Source: Photobacterium sp. CCB-ST2H9 (GTDB taxonomy: Bacteria; Pseudomonadota; Gammaproteobacteria; Enterobacterales; Vibrionaceae). Taken from it: a stretch of 64,000 bases of DNA. The translations under genes and the position numbers were made by a program. The DNA is taken from positions 2,232,001 through 2,296,000 of the forward strand of contig NZ_CP100425.1 of assembly GCF_023151555.2 (NCBI RefSeq). The letters are read 5' to 3'. This document shows, one piece after another, positions 9,365-19,103 of the stretch. The notes beneath the pieces were generated by a model. The model was not told where the DNA came from. It searched no databases and saw only the letters and a program-made list of their open reading frames with translations. Position 1 is the stretch's first letter. Every line of letters begins with the position of its first letter.

Positions 9365-10644
9365 CTGAGTACAATCCACGCCCACGCTACAGCAGCAACC
9401 ACTGAAGTCATGACAGGCAGCACAACGTACATCCCGAGTGTACGGCTGCCGATAAACCAGGCCATCAGCATTTTCACCACGCTATTCACACAGGCAGCCA
9501 GCACAATTCCGATCGCAGCCGTCTGAATGCTGATCTGAAACTGACTCTGACGCCCCAGCGCCAATGTAATCGCATCCACATCAGTAATCCCGGAGACAGC
9601 TGAAAGCACATAAGTCCCCGTGTCACCGAACCATTCCTGCAATACATGAGACAGCACCACAATGACCATCAGCACCACGCCGAACATCAAGGCTGCAGGT
9701 AACGCCAGCGGATTTCGCTTCACGGCCGGAGGCTGATAATCTTCCATCGGATTACGTTTCCAAATCCACACCGCCGGTAAATAGAAACACGCCATCATGA
9801 GCAACATCGGTACGGAGACCATGGCGACCAAATTGGCATTGATCACGGAGCAAAGCAGGATAATCCGGGGGAACATCGTCCCACAGCTCAGCAGAATGCC
9901 CCCTCCCAGCAGCGGGGAGAGAAATTTATCCTGTTTCGACAAATTGGAGAACTGCAAAGTCAGTGCTGTCGACGAGCTGAGGCCGGCAAACAGACTGGTA
10001 AATAAAATCCCTTTACGCGGACCGCCGATGCGAATCGCGAAATAGCCCACAAAGGAAATCGTGGCAATCAGCACAACCAGCCACCAAATCTCAAAAGGGT
10101 TGATCGCTTTCCATGGGCCAAACCCTTCATTGGGTAACAGTGGCAACATGACAACTGAGATTAGCAACAGCCGAAACGCAGCATCGAGCTCATATTCTTC
10201 GATTTTTGCTATCGCAGTGTGGAGCTCTTCTTTCATATCCAGAATAATGGCCGTGACAACAGCAGCCGAAGCGGCAACGACCGGCTGACCGCTAACAGCA
10301 AGACAACCCAGTAAGAAAGTCATCAGAATTCCAATCACACTGGTGATACTCAGATCAGTCGTCAGCTGCAGCCGAAAAATATAAGCAATCCCAATTACGA
10401 CACTGAGCGCGACTATGGCAAATCCCAGCACAATGGCCGAGTAGATTCCGGAAAGCAGCCCAATCAACCCCCCCATCAAACCAATCAGTGAGTAGGTCCG
10501 GATGCCCGCAACCCGCTGCCCTTCTTTTTGGTTTCGGGTAACCCAGCCACGCTGTAATCCAATAATTGCTCCCAGTAATAGGGCAATCCCCAGACGCCAT
10601 AGCGGTGACTGCCAGTTCACGACCTGATCCATACTCAAATCCAT
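9361..10644 (-). CDS. MgtC/SapB family membrane protein with DUF4010
   Basis: A polytopic membrane protein of 427 residues (from MDLSMDQVVNWQ at 10644; the next ATG at 10632 has a slightly better GGAT spacing). The N-terminal part has the MgtC/SapB-family signature LLGAIIGLQRGWVTR and RTYSLIGLMGG; the C-terminal half is a DUF4010-like run of hydrophobic helices, about 12 segments in all. The family name SapB here is unrelated to the SapB permease next door. Function is unknown; MgtC relatives affect magnesium and intracellular survival. Convergent with sapF, sharing overlapping stop codons. Confidence 0.85.
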   Translation of the reverse strand: MDLSMDQVVNWQSPLWRLGIALLLGAIIGLQRGWVTRNQKEGQRVAGIRTYSLIGLMGGLIGLLSGIYSAIVLGFAIVALSVVIGIAYIFRLQLTTDLSITSVIGILMTFLLGCLAVSGQPVVAASAAVVTAIILDMKEELHTAIAKIEEYELDAAFRLLLISVVMLPLLPNEGFGPWKAINPFEIWWLVVLIATISFVGYFAIRIGGPRKGILFTSLFAGLSSSTALTLQFSNLSKQDKFLSPLLGGGILLSCGTMFPRIILLCSVINANLVAMVSVPMLLMMACFYLPAVWIWKRNPMEDYQPPAVKRNPLALPAALMFGVVLMVIVVLSHVLQEWFGDTGTYVLSAVSGITDVDAITLALGRQSQFQISIQTAAIGIVLAACVNSVVKMLMAWFIGSRTLGMYVVLPVMTSVVAAVAWAWIVLS

Positions 10645-10753
10645 TTGATTGTTTTCATTGAATTTTAGAGCGTGTTTGTCTTTCTTGCATAACAGACTCC
10701 AGAATCTGTTGTGCGAGGGAGAAAAAAACAAAAATCTGAGTGAACGGCCAGAG

Positions 10754-10780
10754 AAAAGAACCCCCGCACAGGGCGGGGGT
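10754..10780 (-). terminator. pyrF intrinsic terminator
   Basis: Perfect 7-bp GC stem (CCCCCGC at 10761-10767 with GCGGGGG at 10773-10779, 5-nt loop) followed on the minus strand by TTCTTTT. It lies 17 bp past the pyrF stop. Confidence 0.85.
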
Positions 10781-10797
10781 GGAAGGCGTCAGGAAAA

Positions 10798-11496
10798 TCA
10801 GCCCTGAAGGGAGCGGTTAATCTCAGCAAGGACCGCAGCCGGATCAGCCGCCTGCGTAATTGGCCGACCAATCACCAGATAGTCAGAACCGGCTTTCACA
10901 GCGTCAACCGGTGTCATCACACGACGCTGGTCGCCGGCAGCGCTGCCTGCAGGCCGGATCCCTGGTGTAACCAGTTTAAACTCAGTGCCCAGATGAGACT
11001 TAAGCATCGTCGCTTCCTGCGCAGAACATACCACACCGTCCAGACCGCTATTTTTCGTCAGGGTCGCGAGGCTGAGCACATGCTCCTGAGGCGTGCGGGT
11101 AATCCCGACACCCGCCAGATCCTGCGCTTCCATACTGGTCAGGACCGTCACCGCAATCAGCAGAGGACGATCTTTTCCGTAGGGTTCCAGGATTTCACGG
11201 GACGCCGTCATCATCCGTTCACCGCCGCTGGCATGGACATTCACCATCCACACGCCCAGATCTGCTGCAGCCTTGACTGCTCGCGAACAAGTATTCGGAA
11301 TATCATGAAATTTCAGGTCCAGGAACACGGAATGACCTTTATCATGTAATTTGCGTACAAAGTCAGGACCAAACAGCGTGAACATTTCTTTGCCGACTTT
11401 CAGACGGCAGCTGCCCGGCTCGATTCGATCAACAAAGGCCAGTGCTTCATCCTGAGTCGGATAATCCAGCGCCACAATTACTTTTGGGTCTAACAT
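10798..11496 (-). CDS. pyrF: Orotidine-5'-phosphate decarboxylase
   Basis: A 232-residue enzyme converting OMP to UMP, the last step of de novo pyrimidine synthesis. The OMPdecase signature with the catalytic Lys-Asp set is visible as [12 protein letters not shown] (about residues 57-68), and the phosphate loop is near GRPITQA at the C-terminus. The start was set at [13 protein letters not shown] (11496), preceded by AGGAGAGA; 13 upstream codons are open but unsupported. It follows lapB, as in E. coli, but a hairpin separates the two. Confidence 0.96.
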   Translation of the reverse strand: MLDPKVIVALDYPTQDEALAFVDRIEPGSCRLKVGKEMFTLFGPDFVRKLHDKGHSVFLDLKFHDIPNTCSRAVKAAADLGVWMVNVHASGGERMMTASREILEPYGKDRPLLIAVTVLTSMEAQDLAGVGITRTPQEHVLSLATLTKNSGLDGVVCSAQEATMLKSHLGTEFKLVTPGIRPAGSAAGDQRRVMTPVDAVKAGSDYLVIGRPITQAADPAAVLAEINRSLQG

Positions 11497-11533
11497 GCTC
11501 TCTCCTAGACTTTGGTTCTGTCTTGCTTCTTTC

Positions 11534-11571
11534 AAAAGAAAGGGCCATCACCACAGGTGATCAGCCCTTTC
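11534..11571 (-). terminator. hairpin between lapB and pyrF
   Basis: On the minus strand a two-part stem (outer GAAAGGGC/GCCCTTTC, inner ATCACC/GGTGAT) is followed by TTTTGA. It lies between the lapB stop and the pyrF ribosome-binding site and may partly terminate lapB transcripts. Confidence 0.6.
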
Positions 11572-11592
11572 AATAATACGTTTGCATTTCGC

Positions 11593-12762
11593 TTATTCCC
11601 CGTCCAGACCGCGGATGGGCTTGACGGCCCCCCACCCTTTACAGGACGGACACTGCCAGTACAGCGAATGGCTTTCAAACCCACATTTCCCGCAGCGGTA
11701 ATGAGGCTTCATTTTTAACTGCTCGCCCACCAGGCCGCGCAATGTCGATAAACTGTCTTTTGCCCGGCCTTCTTCAGCTTCATCCAAATGGTAATCCATC
11801 AGCTGATAGAAACCTTTCATGGTTGGATTCTTGACGAGCTGGCGCGTCATAAAAGTCTGAGCCATCACGGCGCCTTCATGACGGGCAATTTCATCTGCCA
11901 GCATCAGTTCTGCGGTCGCACCAGCATTATTGTCAACACAGTGGCGCAGATACTGAATCCAGCCGCTTTCATTTTGAGTTGCTTCATAGCACTCAAGCAG
12001 CATAGGCAGGGTTTCACTGATGTAATCTACATCTTGCTCGGTCACCCGCTCCAGTTGCTGGGCAGCCGATTTATAATTTTTTTCTGCCATCAGAATTCGC
12101 GCCATGCTAATCGATGCGCGAACACAGTTTTTGTCAGCTGATAAGGCTTTCTTGAGTAATTGCTTTGCTTTATCCGGATTCTGAGTACTCAGCTCCAGCA
12201 TCGCCTGTTCACACCAGAAGTGAGCGATATCATGACGGAGCTTATGTTTGCCCATTTTCACCAGCTGGGTCGCCATCTCAATAGCACGATCCCACTCACG
12301 GGTTTGCTGGTAAATCGTTAACAGTTGCTGCAAAGCACCTTCCCGATGATCGGGCTCATCCAGCAACTGCTCAAAGATTTTTTCTGCCCGGTCAAAAAAG
12401 CCGGCGGCCATATAGTCTTTGGCCAACTGCTGCAAAGCAAGGTTTCTCTGGTCAATAGTCAGGTTGGGGCGGGCAATCAGATTCTGGTGGATGCGTATCG
12501 CACGATCAACCTCGCCCCGGCTTCGGAACAAGTTCCCCAGGGCAAGATGTGTATCTATCGTTTCACTGTCAACCTGTAAAAGTTCAATGAACAGGTCGAC
12601 AGCTTTATCAGATTGATCAGACAGCAGCAGGTTCAAACCGGTCACGTACTGACGTGACATATGATGTGACTTTTCCTGCCGCTTATTACTCGCGCTTCTG
12701 TTACCCATATACCAGCCATATGCTGCGGCAATCGGCAGTAACAGAAACAACAGCTCTAGCAT
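11593..12762 (-). CDS. lapB: LapB (YciM), lipopolysaccharide assembly regulator
   Basis: A 389-residue inner-membrane-anchored protein: N-terminal membrane helix (about 1-18), a long run of TPR repeats (about 36-340), and a C-terminal rubredoxin-type metal site with the Cys pairs CGKCG and CPSCKG (about 355-375). LapB works with FtsH to control LpxC turnover and hence LPS synthesis. Seven bp separate it from lapA, so the two are co-transcribed as in E. coli. Confidence 0.96.
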   Translation of the reverse strand: MLELLFLLLPIAAAYGWYMGNRSASNKRQEKSHHMSRQYVTGLNLLLSDQSDKAVDLFIELLQVDSETIDTHLALGNLFRSRGEVDRAIRIHQNLIARPNLTIDQRNLALQQLAKDYMAAGFFDRAEKIFEQLLDEPDHREGALQQLLTIYQQTREWDRAIEMATQLVKMGKHKLRHDIAHFWCEQAMLELSTQNPDKAKQLLKKALSADKNCVRASISMARILMAEKNYKSAAQQLERVTEQDVDYISETLPMLLECYEATQNESGWIQYLRHCVDNNAGATAELMLADEIARHEGAVMAQTFMTRQLVKNPTMKGFYQLMDYHLDEAEEGRAKDSLSTLRGLVGEQLKMKPHYRCGKCGFESHSLYWQCPSCKGWGAVKPIRGLDGE

Positions 12763-12769
12763 GAAATAA

Positions 12770-13057
12770 TTATTCCTTGGCGGTCTCTGCAGAACGCAGC
12801 TGTTCTAGTTCTTTTTCTTGCTTGGCGACTTTTTTCGTTAAGCGGTTTTTTGTAAAGCGGGCTTTCAGGTACATTGAACCACAAATCAGCCAGCCAATCG
12901 CAAAGCCGATTCCAAAGGTGACACCTAAAAGCGTAGATAACTGAAACTGTCCCTTGGCAATCAGAAAATCGAAGTCAACCATCACCTGATTCTGTGCACC
13001 TAATGCCAGCGTAATCAAAAAGCACGCTATCAGAATAATAATGCCTACTATTTTCAT
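12770..13057 (-). CDS. lapA: LapA, small inner-membrane protein of LPS assembly
   Basis: A 95-residue protein with two membrane helices (about 4-22 and 44-65) and a charged C-terminal coiled-coil tail, matching LapA (YciS, DUF1049). The start at 13057 (MKIVGII) has GAGAGGA upstream; five upstream in-frame codons are ignored. LapA is co-expressed with LapB and associates with it. Confidence 0.93.
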   Translation of the reverse strand: MKIVGIIILIACFLITLALGAQNQVMVDFDFLIAKGQFQLSTLLGVTFGIGFAIGWLICGSMYLKARFTKNRLTKKVAKQEKELEQLRSAETAKE

Positions 13058-13138
13058 CGTGAATCCTCTCACTAGATCAAAAACTTGATGGCTAGATTAT
13101 GCAGTAAAACGACTCATCAGACCATGATCAACAGACAT

Positions 13139-13169
13139 AAAAAAACGGCATACTTACAGCATGCCGTTT
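13139..13169 (-). terminator. ihfB terminator
   Basis: Stem AACGGCAT/ATGCCGTT (13144-13151 with 13161-13168), followed on the minus strand by a run of T. It lies 18 bp past the ihfB stop and separates ihfB from lapAB. Confidence 0.8.
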
Positions 13170-13186
13170 TCTTGTGCTAAATACGA

Positions 13187-13477
13187 TTATCCTGCATTCG
13201 GCGTATTCACGCGATCACGCAACTCTTTACCTGGTTTAAAGTGAGGAACGTACTTGCCGTCCAGCTCGACCTTATCCCCAGTTTTTGGATTACGGCCAAC
13301 GCGCGGTGCGCGATAATGCAAAGAGAAACTACCAAAGCCACGGATTTCAATACGGTCCCCTTCAGCAAGGGTTGTGGCCATATGCTCAAGGATTTCCTTG
13401 ATCGCATCTTCTACTTGTTTCGCAGAAAGATGTGTTTGTTGGCTGCAGAGCCTTTCGATCAATTCAGACTTCGTCAT
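13187..13477 (-). CDS. ihfB: Integration host factor beta subunit
   Basis: A 96-residue DNA-bending protein (E. coli 94) of the HU/IHF family with the beta-arm motif GRNPKTG at about residues 62-68 and the IHF-beta opening [10 protein letters not shown]. It forms a heterodimer with IhfA, acting in nucleoid structure and at sigma-54 promoters such as pspA. The start at 13477 has GGGGTG upstream; the longer frame adds 10 unrelated residues. It follows rpsA as in E. coli. Confidence 0.97.
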   Translation of the reverse strand: MTKSELIERLCSQQTHLSAKQVEDAIKEILEHMATTLAEGDRIEIRGFGSFSLHYRAPRVGRNPKTGDKVELDGKYVPHFKPGKELRDRVNTPNAG

Positions 13478-13551
13478 AATCACCCCGTTTTTTAGTATGT
13501 TTCTCAATAGTATAACCGTTAAGGGGGAAAATACTTCCCCCTTGGGGCAAA

Positions 13552-15222
13552 TTATTCGCCTTTAGCAGCTTTGAACGCGTCAGCCATAGCGCTACCGAAC
13601 GCAGCATCATCTTGCTGGTTCAGGCTAGCCATTGCTTCTTGCTCTTCATCTTCGTCTTTCGCACGTACAGACAGGTTGATTACGCGGTTCTTACGGTCAA
13701 CACCGGTGAACTTCGCTTCAACCATATCACCTTCAGACAGGATCAGAGTCGCGTCTTCTACGCGGTCACGAGAAGCTTCAGATGCACGCAGGTAACCTTC
13801 TACGCCTTCAGCCAGCTCAATAGTTGCGCCTTTCGTGTCAACAGCAATTACTTTACCGTTAACCAGAGTGCCTTTCTTGTTCATTGCAACGAAGCCGTTG
13901 AACGGGTCTTCTTCGATTTGCTTGATGCCCAGAGAAATACGCTCACGCTCAGCGTCAACAGCCAGAACAACTGCAGAGATCTCGTCGCCTTTCTTGAAGT
14001 CACGAACTGCGTCTTCGCCTGCAACATTCCAAGAAATGTCAGACAGGTGAACCAGACCGTCGATGCCGCCGTCCAGACCGATGAAGATACCGAAGTCAGT
14101 GATAGACTTGATCTTACCAGTTACGCGGTCGCCTTTAGCTTGCGCTTCAGCGAACTGCTGCCATGGGTTAGATTTACATTGCTTCAGACCCAGGCTGATG
14201 CGACGACGCTCTTCGTCGATGTCCAGAACCATAACTTCAACTTCGTCACCCACGTTAACCACTTTAGATGGGTGGATGTTCTTGTTGGTCCAGTCCATTT
14301 CAGACACGTGTACCAGACCTTCAACGCCTTCTTCGATTTCAACGAAGCAGCCGTAGTCAGTCAGGTTAGTTACGCGACCAGACAGCTTAGTGCCTTCTGG
14401 GTAACGCTTAGCGATAGCAACCCATGGATCTTCACCCAGTTGCTTCAGACCCAGAGATACACGAGTACGCTCACGGTCGAACTTCAGAACTTTAACGTTG
14501 ATTTCGTCACCAACATTAACGATTTCTGATGGATGCTTAACGCGTTTCCAAGCCATGTCAGTGATGTGCAGCAGGCCGTCAACACCGCCCAGATCTACGA
14601 ATGCACCGTAGTCGGTCAGGTTCTTAACGATACCTTTAACTTCCATGCCTTCTTGCAGAGAAGCCAGCAGCTCATCACGCTCAACGCTGTTTTCAGACTC
14701 GATAACAGCACGACGAGAAACAACAACGTTGTTGCGCTTCTGGTCCAGCTTGATAACTTTGAACTCTAGCTCTTTGCCTTCCAGGTGAGCAGTGTCACGT
14801 ACTGGACGAACGTCAACCAGAGAACCAGGCAGGAACGCACGAATGCCGTTCAGCTCAACAGTGAAGCCACCTTTAACTTTACCGTTGATGATACCAATAA
14901 CGGTTTCAGCATCTTCGTAAGCTTTCTCAAGCTGGATCCAAGCTTCGTGACGCTTCGCTTTCTCACGAGAAAGTTGAGTTTCACCGAAACCGTCTTCAAT
15001 CGCGTCCAGAGCTACGTCAACTTCAACGCCAACTTCGATTTCCAGCTCACCAGCAGCATTTTTGAACTGCTCAGCAGGAATAGCTGACTCAGATTTCAGG
15101 CCAGCGTCAACCAGAACGAAACCGTTCTCAATGGCAACTACAGTACCTTTAACGATCGCGCCAGGGCGTGTTTCGATTTCTTTCAGAGACTCTTCAAAGA
15201 GTTGAGCAAAAGATTCAGTCAT
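13552..15222 (-). CDS. rpsA: 30S ribosomal protein S1
   Basis: A 556-residue protein (E. coli 557) with six S1 OB-fold repeats: two N-terminal ribosome-binding repeats and four mRNA-binding repeats with recurring [16 protein letters not shown] and VHLSDI-type motifs. It is needed to start translation on most mRNAs. It lies between cmk and ihfB in the conserved order. The ribosome-binding site before the ATG is weak, as is common for rpsA, whose translation is autoregulated. Confidence 0.98.
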   Translation of the reverse strand: MTESFAQLFEESLKEIETRPGAIVKGTVVAIENGFVLVDAGLKSESAIPAEQFKNAAGELEIEVGVEVDVALDAIEDGFGETQLSREKAKRHEAWIQLEKAYEDAETVIGIINGKVKGGFTVELNGIRAFLPGSLVDVRPVRDTAHLEGKELEFKVIKLDQKRNNVVVSRRAVIESENSVERDELLASLQEGMEVKGIVKNLTDYGAFVDLGGVDGLLHITDMAWKRVKHPSEIVNVGDEINVKVLKFDRERTRVSLGLKQLGEDPWVAIAKRYPEGTKLSGRVTNLTDYGCFVEIEEGVEGLVHVSEMDWTNKNIHPSKVVNVGDEVEVMVLDIDEERRRISLGLKQCKSNPWQQFAEAQAKGDRVTGKIKSITDFGIFIGLDGGIDGLVHLSDISWNVAGEDAVRDFKKGDEISAVVLAVDAERERISLGIKQIEEDPFNGFVAMNKKGTLVNGKVIAVDTKGATIELAEGVEGYLRASEASRDRVEDATLILSEGDMVEAKFTGVDRKNRVINLSVRAKDEDEEQEAMASLNQQDDAAFGSAMADAFKAAKGE

Positions 15223-15315
15223 TTAAATAATCTTCAGTATATGAACAACCATGGGTATCCTACCGCATGGGGTTGAAAATAAAGTCAGTTATCAATCCTT
15301 GACACCGACATACCA

Positions 15316-16008
15316 TCAGGCTGATTTCGCAGCCGACAATTTTTCTTCAATATGAGCCAGGGCCTGTTGGGTCACCTGCTCAATCGACAGATGCGTAGAG
15401 TCTAGCACTAAAGCATCTGCTGCGGGACGCAATGGTGCTACCGCTCGGTTGCGGTCGCGATCATCACGTTCCTGAATTTCGCTTAAAAGACTATCAAAGT
15501 TAACACTTAAGCCTTTTTGTTGCAACTGGTTCATGCGACGCTTGGCGCGTTCCTCAGCGCTCGCATCCAGGAAAATTTTCACTTCGGCACCCGGAAAGAC
15601 AACGGTCCCCATGTCCCGGCCGTCTGCGACCAGACCCGGTTCGCCACTGAATGCACGCTGACGACGAAGCAATGCTTCACGGACACGGGGTAAAGCCGCG
15701 ACTTTTGATGCCGCATTTCCGACTTCTTCGGTACGCAAGGTTGATGAGACATCCTCACCTTCCAGAATCACCCTGACCAGTTCACCCTCAGCAAGAAACT
15801 GCACATCAAGATGAGCAGCCAGGGGAACTAAAACGTCTTCAGAGTCCAGTTCTACGCCATGATGAATTGCTGCCAGTGCCAGTACACGGTAGATAGCACC
15901 GGAGTCCAGTAAATTCCAGCCCAGCTTTTCTGCTAACAGCATGCAAAGTGTTCCTTTACCGGCTCCACTTGGCCCATCAACAGTGATCACTGGCGCGTTT
16001 GTAGACAT
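15316..16008 (-). CDS. cmk: Cytidylate kinase
   Basis: A 230-residue kinase phosphorylating CMP and dCMP with ATP. The P-loop is GPSGAGKGT at about residues 12-20; the conserved RRQ segment and [11 protein letters not shown] (about 128-138) mark the Cmk family. It lies upstream of rpsA, the classic cmk-rpsA arrangement; a 93-bp gap should hold the rpsA promoter. Confidence 0.97.
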   Translation of the reverse strand: MSTNAPVITVDGPSGAGKGTLCMLLAEKLGWNLLDSGAIYRVLALAAIHHGVELDSEDVLVPLAAHLDVQFLAEGELVRVILEGEDVSSTLRTEEVGNAASKVAALPRVREALLRRQRAFSGEPGLVADGRDMGTVVFPGAEVKIFLDASAEERAKRRMNQLQQKGLSVNFDSLLSEIQERDDRDRNRAVAPLRPAADALVLDSTHLSIEQVTQQALAHIEEKLSAAKSA

Positions 16009-16104
16009 AGAATTCTCCGAATTTGTTTAACCTTCAGCAAAGTTGCTGTTTTAACGCGGGCCGTATTATACGGTAATTTTGACTCAGAGGCACTTCAAGT
16101 CGCG

Positions 16105-16138
16105 GAAAAAATTCACCCGGCATTCAGGCCGGGTGAAT
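16105..16138 (-). terminator. aroA terminator
   Basis: Perfect 11-bp stem (ATTCACCCGGC at 16111-16121 with its complement at 16128-16138) with a 6-nt loop, then TTTTT on the minus strand. Confidence 0.9.
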
Positions 16139-16159
16139 CGTCAGCGCATCAATTATCAA

Positions 16160-17446
16160 TTATTCGTGGCTGAGTGAGGCCAGTTTCTCGAAATAATCCG
16201 GGAAGGTTTTGGATGTACACTTCGGATCATTGATTGTGACTGGTGTATCCTGACTCATTGCCACCAGCGAGAAACACATCGCCATCCGGTGATCATCATA
16301 AGTATCGATAGCAGCATGCCGGAGCTGTGCCGGCGGGGTAATGATGATGTAATCCTCGCCTTCTTCGACGATCGCACCAACTTTACGCAATTCTGTCGCC
16401 ATCGCGGACAGACGATCCGTTTCCTTCACGCGCCAGTTATAGACGTTGCGAATCGCCGTTGTTCCTTCAGCAAACAGCGCGGTGGTTGCAATCGTCATAG
16501 CTGCATCCGGGATATGGTTGAAGTCCATGTCTACGCCATGCAAACTGCCGCGGCGGGCAATGACGTAATCTTCACCCCATTCGATCTCAGCTCCCATTGC
16601 AGCCAGAGCTTCAGCAAACTGGGTATCTCCCTGAATACTGGATTTCCCAATTCCCGTCACTTTGACTTCACCGCCTTTAATCGCTGCAGCAGCCAGGAAG
16701 TAAGATGCTGAGGATGCATCCCCTTCCACCAGGAAATCGCCCGGTGATTGGTATTGCTGACCACCTTTCACGATAAAGCGTTGATAGTTATCGTTTTCAA
16801 CCGAAACGCCAAACTGCGCCATGATGTGCAGCGTAATATCGATGTACGGCTTGGAAACCAGCTCACCTTTAATTTGAATCACAGTGTCGCCAGATGCCAA
16901 AGGTGCGCTCATCAGGAAAGCCGTCAGAAACTGACTGGAAATCGACCCGTCAATCTCAACTTCACCGCCTTTGAGGCCGGTTCCCTGGATGCGCAGCGGT
17001 GGGAAACCTTCATTTTCAAGATAAGTCACTTCCGCACCCGCACTCTGAAGTGCTTCGACCAGATGCCCGATCGGACGCTCTTTCATTCGCGGTTCGCCAG
17101 TCAGTACGTACTCACCCGCACCCAGGCACAATGCAGCAGCGAGGGGGCGCATCGCAGTGCCTGCGTTGCCTAAAAACAACTCAAGCGATTCTGGAGTATG
17201 GAAAGCCTGGCCTAATCCCTGCACTTCACATACGGTCTTGTCTTCTGAAAGCTGATAAGTCACGCCCAGTTTTGTGAGCGCATTGAGCATGTGACGAATA
17301 TCATCACTGTCGAGCAGATTCGTGAGGCGAGTTGTGCCTTTCGCCAGCGCAGCCAGCAGCAATGCACGGTTCGACACACTTTTGGAACCAGGCAGGTTCA
17401 CTTCTCCATCAATACGCTGAATTGGCTGTAAGGTTAAACTCTCCAT
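16160..17446 (-). CDS. aroA: 3-phosphoshikimate 1-carboxyvinyltransferase (EPSP synthase)
   Basis: A 428-residue enzyme joining shikimate-3-phosphate and PEP, the step before chorismate. Visible motifs are [14 protein letters not shown] (about 21-34) and [10 protein letters not shown] (about 94-103), the class I, glyphosate-sensitive form, and the C-terminal DDHRMAM segment. The start was placed at MESLTLQPI (17446) by family alignment although no good ribosome-binding site precedes it; the frame stays open for another 51 codons to 17599. A strong terminator separates it from serC, unlike the E. coli serC-aroA operon. Confidence 0.95.
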   Translation of the reverse strand: MESLTLQPIQRIDGEVNLPGSKSVSNRALLLAALAKGTTRLTNLLDSDDIRHMLNALTKLGVTYQLSEDKTVCEVQGLGQAFHTPESLELFLGNAGTAMRPLAAALCLGAGEYVLTGEPRMKERPIGHLVEALQSAGAEVTYLENEGFPPLRIQGTGLKGGEVEIDGSISSQFLTAFLMSAPLASGDTVIQIKGELVSKPYIDITLHIMAQFGVSVENDNYQRFIVKGGQQYQSPGDFLVEGDASSASYFLAAAAIKGGEVKVTGIGKSSIQGDTQFAEALAAMGAEIEWGEDYVIARRGSLHGVDMDFNHIPDAAMTIATTALFAEGTTAIRNVYNWRVKETDRLSAMATELRKVGAIVEEGEDYIIITPPAQLRHAAIDTYDDHRMAMCFSLVAMSQDTPVTINDPKCTSKTFPDYFEKLASLSHE

Positions 17447-17723
17447 TGGGTGTTTTATCTGTCCTGTTGTATTTGCGTTTTTGCAGAGTAGCGAATATTT
17501 CTGGGTGATGCCAGAGTAAAACACATCATCTCCACATCCAGCCTGCGCTGACACCCAATCCATCATGCTCTTACACAGCACTGGCAGCAGGTATTCCACT
17601 GTCTCTTCAGGCGCAGACTTCTCAATTCAGCTGGCCTGACAGGACATCCCGATGTCACATCCTACTGGTGAATAAAGCGATAATATCCCGCTACAACTTC
17701 TCCCAAAAACAGTCTTTTATTGC
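17447..17723. other. serC-aroA intergenic region
   Basis: A stretch downstream of the serC terminator. It probably holds an aroA promoter (AT-rich GATATTATC near 17680 on the minus strand). An in-frame extension of aroA up to 17599 exists, but its residues do not resemble AroA. Nothing else was recognised. Confidence 0.4.
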
Positions 17724-17755
17724 TAAAAAAACAAAAGCCGCCCCAAAAGGCGGCT
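17724..17755 (-). terminator. serC terminator
   Basis: Stem AGCCGCC/GGCGGCT (17736-17742 with 17749-17755), followed on the minus strand by TTTTGTTTTTTT. A strong intrinsic terminator 25 bp after serC. Confidence 0.9.
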
Positions 17756-17780
17756 TAGAGAGATTCAGACCTGGACACAA

Positions 17781-18863
17781 TCAGGCATTTTCACGCTCAA
17801 ATTCAGCCATAAAATCAACCAGAGCCTGGACACCTTGAATTGGCATCGCATTATAAATGGATGCTCGCATCCCCCCGACCACACGGTGACCCGCCAGCGC
17901 CTTCAGACCTACCGCATCCGCCTGCTGCAAAAATGCTTTGTCCAGCTCAGGGTTCTTCAACTGAAACGGCACATTCATCAAAGAACGGTTATCCGGGTGC
18001 ACTTCGTTCCGATAGAAATCAGACTGGTCGATAAAGTCGTACAACACCTTTGCTTTGGCTTCATTCCGGGCCTGCATCGCTTCCACGCCACCAATGCCCT
18101 TCAGCCATTTGAATACTTCGCCAGCCAGATACCAGGCAAAGGTCGGTGGTGTATTAAACATCGAGTCTTTTTCCGCCAGAACTTTATAGTCCAGGATACT
18201 TGGCAAAATCTGTTTTGCTTTACCCAGCAAGTCATCACGTACGATTACAATCGTCAGACCGGCAGGACCAATATTTTTCTGAGCACCGGCGTAAATCACA
18301 CCGTACTGGGACACATCAATCTTGCGCGAGAGAATGGTAGAAGACATATCTGCCACGATTGGCTTGTCCGTCTGAGGCAGGTCACGGATCTCAATACCAT
18401 CGATTGTTTCATTCGGGCAGAAATGAACGTAAGCAGCATCGTCTGACAATGGCCACTCACCGGCTGGAAGGACAGCTGTCTTCCCGTCACGTTCACAAGC
18501 AATCGAAACGATGTTTGGCTGACAGTACTTTTTCGCTTCTTCAATCGCACTATGTGCCCAGTAACCGCCGTCGATATAATCTGCGCGCTCAGCATCTCCC
18601 AGCAGGTTCATTGGAACTGCCGCAAACTGCGCTCTTGCACCGCCATGGCAGAAAAGCACATGGTAGTTATCAGGAATGTTCAGCAAATCCCGCAAGTCGC
18701 GTTCGGATTGCTCAGCAACTGCGATAAAGTCTTTACTGCGATGGCTGATTTCCATGACGGAAGTTCCCAGACCATTCCAGTTCACCAATTCCTGTTGGGC
18801 TTTTTTCAAAACCTCTGCTGGCATCATTGCCGGACCGGCACAAAAGTTATAGACCTTATCCAT
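17781..18863 (-). CDS. serC: Phosphoserine aminotransferase
   Basis: A 360-residue PLP enzyme of serine and pyridoxal phosphate synthesis. The opening [17 protein letters not shown] is typical; the PLP-lysine region is [13 protein letters not shown] (about 191-203), and the C-terminus has [12 protein letters not shown]. The start was set at MDKVYNF (18863) by family alignment; an AGGAG sits 13 nt upstream, rather far. It follows gyrA in the same orientation, each with its own terminator. Confidence 0.96.
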   Translation of the reverse strand: MDKVYNFCAGPAMMPAEVLKKAQQELVNWNGLGTSVMEISHRSKDFIAVAEQSERDLRDLLNIPDNYHVLFCHGGARAQFAAVPMNLLGDAERADYIDGGYWAHSAIEEAKKYCQPNIVSIACERDGKTAVLPAGEWPLSDDAAYVHFCPNETIDGIEIRDLPQTDKPIVADMSSTILSRKIDVSQYGVIYAGAQKNIGPAGLTIVIVRDDLLGKAKQILPSILDYKVLAEKDSMFNTPPTFAWYLAGEVFKWLKGIGGVEAMQARNEAKAKVLYDFIDQSDFYRNEVHPDNRSLMNVPFQLKNPELDKAFLQQADAVGLKALAGHRVVGGMRASIYNAMPIQGVQALVDFMAEFERENA

Positions 18864-19052
18864 GATGAGAAACATGCTCCTGCTTTGCAAAAATGACATG
18901 ATCAGGTTGTTGGCAGCACCAATCATCCGATCTTCGTCCTGATTTTTTACACCTTTCGCCCTTTACTGAAAACCTTTTTTGTTGCGCAAACGACAAAAAA
19001 AGCCCGCTGAAGGCTGAATTAAGATGAAAGACCGTATTTTGCTAAAAAAATG

Positions 19053-19085
19053 TTATAAAAAAACGCAGCTCTGAGGCTGCGTTTT
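19053..19085 (-). terminator. gyrA terminator
   Basis: Perfect 10-bp stem AAAACGCAGC/GCTGCGTTTT (19060-19069 with 19076-19085), 6-nt loop, followed by a T-rich tract on the minus strand, 18 bp after the gyrA stop. Confidence 0.9.
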
Positions 19086-19103
19086 CTGTTCCGTCAGCGA
19101 AAA

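Noticed and set aside
13612-14529. 305-codon open frame antisense to rpsA
   Set aside because: It lies wholly inside the rpsA coding sequence, has no ribosome-binding site, and its composition is explained by the strong codon bias of rpsA.
18994-19018. second terminator-like hairpin after gyrA (AGCC/GGCT with T7)
   Set aside because: Stem of only about 4 bp; the perfect 10-bp terminator at 19053-19085 already explains gyrA termination.
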